This document shows positions 61,830 to 64,000 of a DNA stretch of 64,000 nucleotides, in pieces. Below the pieces are notes generated by a model. The model was not told the origin of the DNA. It ran no database searches and saw nothing but the letters and a program-made list of their open reading frames with translations. A program made the position numbers and the translations under genes. This stretch comes from Silene conica. Its lineage: Eukaryota > Streptophyta > Magnoliopsida > Caryophyllales > Caryophyllaceae. Positions within the stretch are counted from its first letter, which is position 1. The number at the start of each line of letters is the position of its first letter. The stretch spans positions 10,440,649 to 10,504,648 of the forward strand of contig CM055312.2 in NCBI GenBank assembly GCA_029255685.2, in the 5' to 3' direction.

Positions 61830-63300
61830 GGAGGAATTGGTGAAATATGACGATGTCTACATGGTTAATCGAGAGGACATGATGACGCTGTTGCCTGGGA
61901 CCCAGGTTGAAAATAGTGTCATTGAGTGTTGGGTTTTGTTGTTGGATCACTTGATGTCTTCAACCTCTGCAGCACCTGTCGCTGGACCCAGCCGATGCTT
62001 CTTCGGACTCACCCACACAGTAAGAGCTCTATGCCAATTATGTGACACTATGTTGATTCTGTAGTTGATACTGTGGGACTCCATACCATGATGTGAGGAA
62101 CTCTATTGTTCTATAGCAGGATGGAGTAACACCTGTATTGTGGTGGAGTCCCCTTTTGGAGTTACACATATATCAGTATGGAGTTACCAATGTGCTTGTA
62201 AGGAGTTACACCTATCAGAGTATGGAGTTACACATGTAGTTAGTGGAGTCCCCTTATGGAGTTACACATTTATCAGTATGGAGTTACCCATGTGCTTATA
62301 AGGAGTTATAGTTATCAGAGTATGGAGTTTCACATATGTAGTGTAGTTATGGAATTACACATGTGATTGTAAGGAGTTACACATTTCATAGTATGGATGT
62401 GTAACTCTATTGCACACGATGTGTAACTCTATTAGATAAGGATGTGTAACTCTATTAGATAAGGATGTGTAACTCCATTGCACACGATGTGTAACTCTAT
62501 TAGATAAGGATGTGTAACTCTATTACATAAGGATGTGTAACTTTATTCGATTAATACTATGAAACTCCTTTGGGGCTAACACTTTTTTACGTTTACCTCC
62601 ATGGTCAGCTCACTGCCTTAGCACTCTGGGAAGCCACCGACGTTGGGGAACGAGAAAAGTTGACTTCTGAGATGTACGGAACATTTAACTCGTGGATTGA
62701 ACACTGTTCTCCCCCCTTAAATCTTGGAGCTGACACGGTATTCATCTGTCCAATCTTGCCAACATATCATATAAAATACTCACAATTTGTCGTTCTGACG
62801 TATTTTGGTTGCTTGGTTTGCAGGTCTTTATTCCAGTATTAACAGGCAATAATGATCACTATTGCTGTGCATGCATAAATTTCATTTCGCAGCAGGTGGA
62901 GTTTCTGGACAACCGATCTTATGATGAAGACTTTGAAAAACTACCTTATGGCGGGATCGCACGGCTCGTTGTATGCAATTTTTTCCTAGTTCTTTTATTA
63001 TTTTAAGTACTGTGTATATCTATACGTAATCTTACGTAGCTTCGTGTTTTGTGCGACGGGTAGGCCGATGTGATGGGCAAGTTCCTCGAGCTCAACAATA
63101 TCGAGAGAGCATCGAGGGTCAGCCAGTTTAAGTTGGTCAACGTGCCTTTTAAAAGGCAAGGCGTAGGGATCAGTAAGAACGACTGTGGGGTATACCTGAT
63201 GTTGCACATGATGTTTTACACCGGTTCGCCTTTTGAGTGTGGGTTAGGTGACATGGGTAACATTGAGCTGTACCGCGCTGAAATTGTGGCTATCCTCATG
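61830..63300 (+). other. first Ulp1/C48 peptidase module
   Basis: Four exons build the module: a leading segment MVNREDMMTLLPG...SVIECW...CFFGLTH (61830-62019); LTALALWEATDV (62609-62737); VFIPVLTGNNDHYCCACINF and QQVEFLDNRSYDED (62824-62970), with the catalytic His at 62857-62859 and Asp in FLDNR; and VPFKRQGVGISKNDCGVYLM (63064 on), with the catalytic Cys at 63184-63186 and the oxyanion-hole Gln in KRQ. This is the His-Asp-Gln-Cys order of SUMO/NEDD8-type proteases. The substrate is unknown. Confidence 0.75.
62070..62560. repeat. GTGTAACTC minisatellite in a peptidase-module intron, both orientations
   Basis: The intron 62020-62608 holds repeated GGAGTTACACAT (about 62130-62400) followed by repeated GATGTGTAACTCTATTAG (62396-62540). 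The second motif matches the leader-intron array and the first is its reverse complement, so the array switches direction near 62395. Confidence 0.82.
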
Positions 63301-63776
63301 CTCAGTGATATTAACAAGTGCAGGGACGAGGTGTTGGGAAGGGTTGCTTCATTTAGGCAGCGGTTGATGAGCACCCCGGCTTCTTTCAGAACCCCGACCC
63401 CGAAAACCGGTGTGAAGAGGAAGCTTGGCGCAGAGGGCGGGCCTGAAATGACATACAAGTGTCGGGGTTCACCTGTTTCTGCAAGCGGGTCGGTATTAGT
63501 GTTGAGCAGCCGCCGACGGGGAAAGGGAGACGGACTGGGTTCCACCCTCAATTTCAGTAAGGTGTCCGGGACCCAGTGTCTGGTTGTGTCTACCCTCTTA
63601 AGAACAACCAGGCGCTTCTTAGAGATGTAAGCGACATGCGGAAGCAAATAGCTGACTGCTGTTTGTTTGAGGAGGGTGATAAGGTGCCAGTGTAAGTATA
63701 CATCCCTTGTTTATTTTGTCATTTTATTTTTTCGAGATCCTATGACGGGAAACTGATACCAACCTGTTGAACGCAG

Positions 63777-63954
63777 CGAGGTTCTTGCTCGATACAGCCG
63801 TGATCTAGAACTCAAAAGGGACGACCTTTTATCGTTACTACCGGATAAACATACGACGCCATCCGTAATTGAGTGTTGGTCAATGTTGCTAAATATGATA
63901 GAGTCGGATGGGCCTGAACCTGCTAGGATGGCGTTTTTCGGGTTACGTCACATG
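63777..63954 (+). other. start of a second, tandem Ulp1-like module
   Basis: The exon EVLARYSRDLELKRDDLLSL...SVIECWSMLL...AFFGLRHM aligns with 61830-62019 (EELVKYDDVYMVNREDMMTL...SVIECWVLLL...CFFGLTHT). It is entered in phase 2 and left in phase 0, exactly as the first. The preceding exon end (VSDMRKQIADCC...) also resembles the end of the exon before module one. The catalytic part would lie beyond the window. Confidence 0.72.
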
Positions 63955-64000
63955 GTATGAACTGTTATAACTATTTTGCATTCTATGTCATTTTATTTGT

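Larger units (their letters stand above)
58530..64000 (+). pseudogene. multi-exon Ulp1/C48 peptidase-type gene, partial, with frame damage
   Basis: Proposed exons: 5' leader to 58726; 59625-60652 (ATG directly after the acceptor GCTGTAG); 60742-61739; 61830-62019; 62609-62737; 62824-62970; 63064-63691; 63777-63954; continuing off the window. All junctions are GT/AG and the phases agree. The N-terminal part (IGFGGMLELKFAQYPLRNVL, KEFMITKHNVRDCFLLPAG) resembles the leading domain of plant Ulp1-family proteins, many carried by MULE transposons. A long acidic linker (61.0-61.7 kb) precedes the peptidase. The catalytic His, Asp and Cys are present. Damage: TAG at 59997-59999 in frame, a frame change between about 60550 and 60600, another in about 63440-63560, and an in-frame TAA after HPQFQ near 63560. 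It is a decayed gene or transposon-borne copy; wrong exon limits could explain part of this. Confidence 0.65.

Overview
This window looks like nuclear DNA of a flowering plant: intron-bearing genes with GT/AG splice sites, eukaryotic tRNA genes with oligo-T stops, and layer upon layer of plant transposon families. A eudicot of the Caryophyllales is likely, because the TSP9-like protein resembles the spinach thylakoid phosphoprotein as I remember it and the many small foldback repeats built on GACGGAT/ATCCGTC look familiar from that order. The order is an inference.

Five islands hold host-type genes. (1) 7.5-9.05 kb, minus strand: an intact single-exon CYP86A fatty-acid omega-hydroxylase closest to CYP86A1 (suberin monomers). 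(2) 48.2-48.5 kb, plus: a TSP9-type thylakoid phosphoprotein behind a promoter with a G-box and an I-box. (3) 49.9-50.7 kb, minus: a two-exon Josephin-like deubiquitinase whose catalytic triad is visible. (4) 57.2-57.43 kb: tRNA-Leu(UAG) and tRNA-Pro(UGG). (5) 58.5 kb to the window end, plus: a multi-exon Ulp1/C48-peptidase-type gene with frame damage and the start of a second, tandem peptidase module.

The rest is mostly nested mobile DNA. A broken Ty1/copia element fills 1-5440 and has a small hAT element inside it; a second hAT lies at 6534-6977. A short hAT (ends at 9409 and 18536, perfect 8-bp target duplication) was split by three Helitrons lying head to tail, and the middle one carries a truncated RALF peptide gene. 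A reverse-strand Helitron (20429-26658) was split by a rearranged copia-type LTR element (20437-25529, 5-bp target duplication) and by a CACTA MITE. Another Helitron spans 26859-28953. From 29662 to 43000 lies a plant mariner-like element; its DD39D transposase gene is interrupted by a young, non-coding 8.4-kb LTR element of LARD type (30731-39152). The mariner also holds a 63-bp minisatellite and a spliced, unrecognised gene on the opposite strand. A 5'-truncated RTE-type LINE with a 12-13 bp target duplication sits at 45313-46468. From 51 to 57 kb there are short Helitrons and foldback MITEs.

Most promising for novelty: the opposite-strand gene inside the mariner-like element, the tandem Ulp1 modules with matching intron phases and a shared intronic minisatellite motif, and the Helitron-borne RALF fragment in a three-Helitron array. 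I did not see a defence-like or otherwise clearly new multi-gene system.
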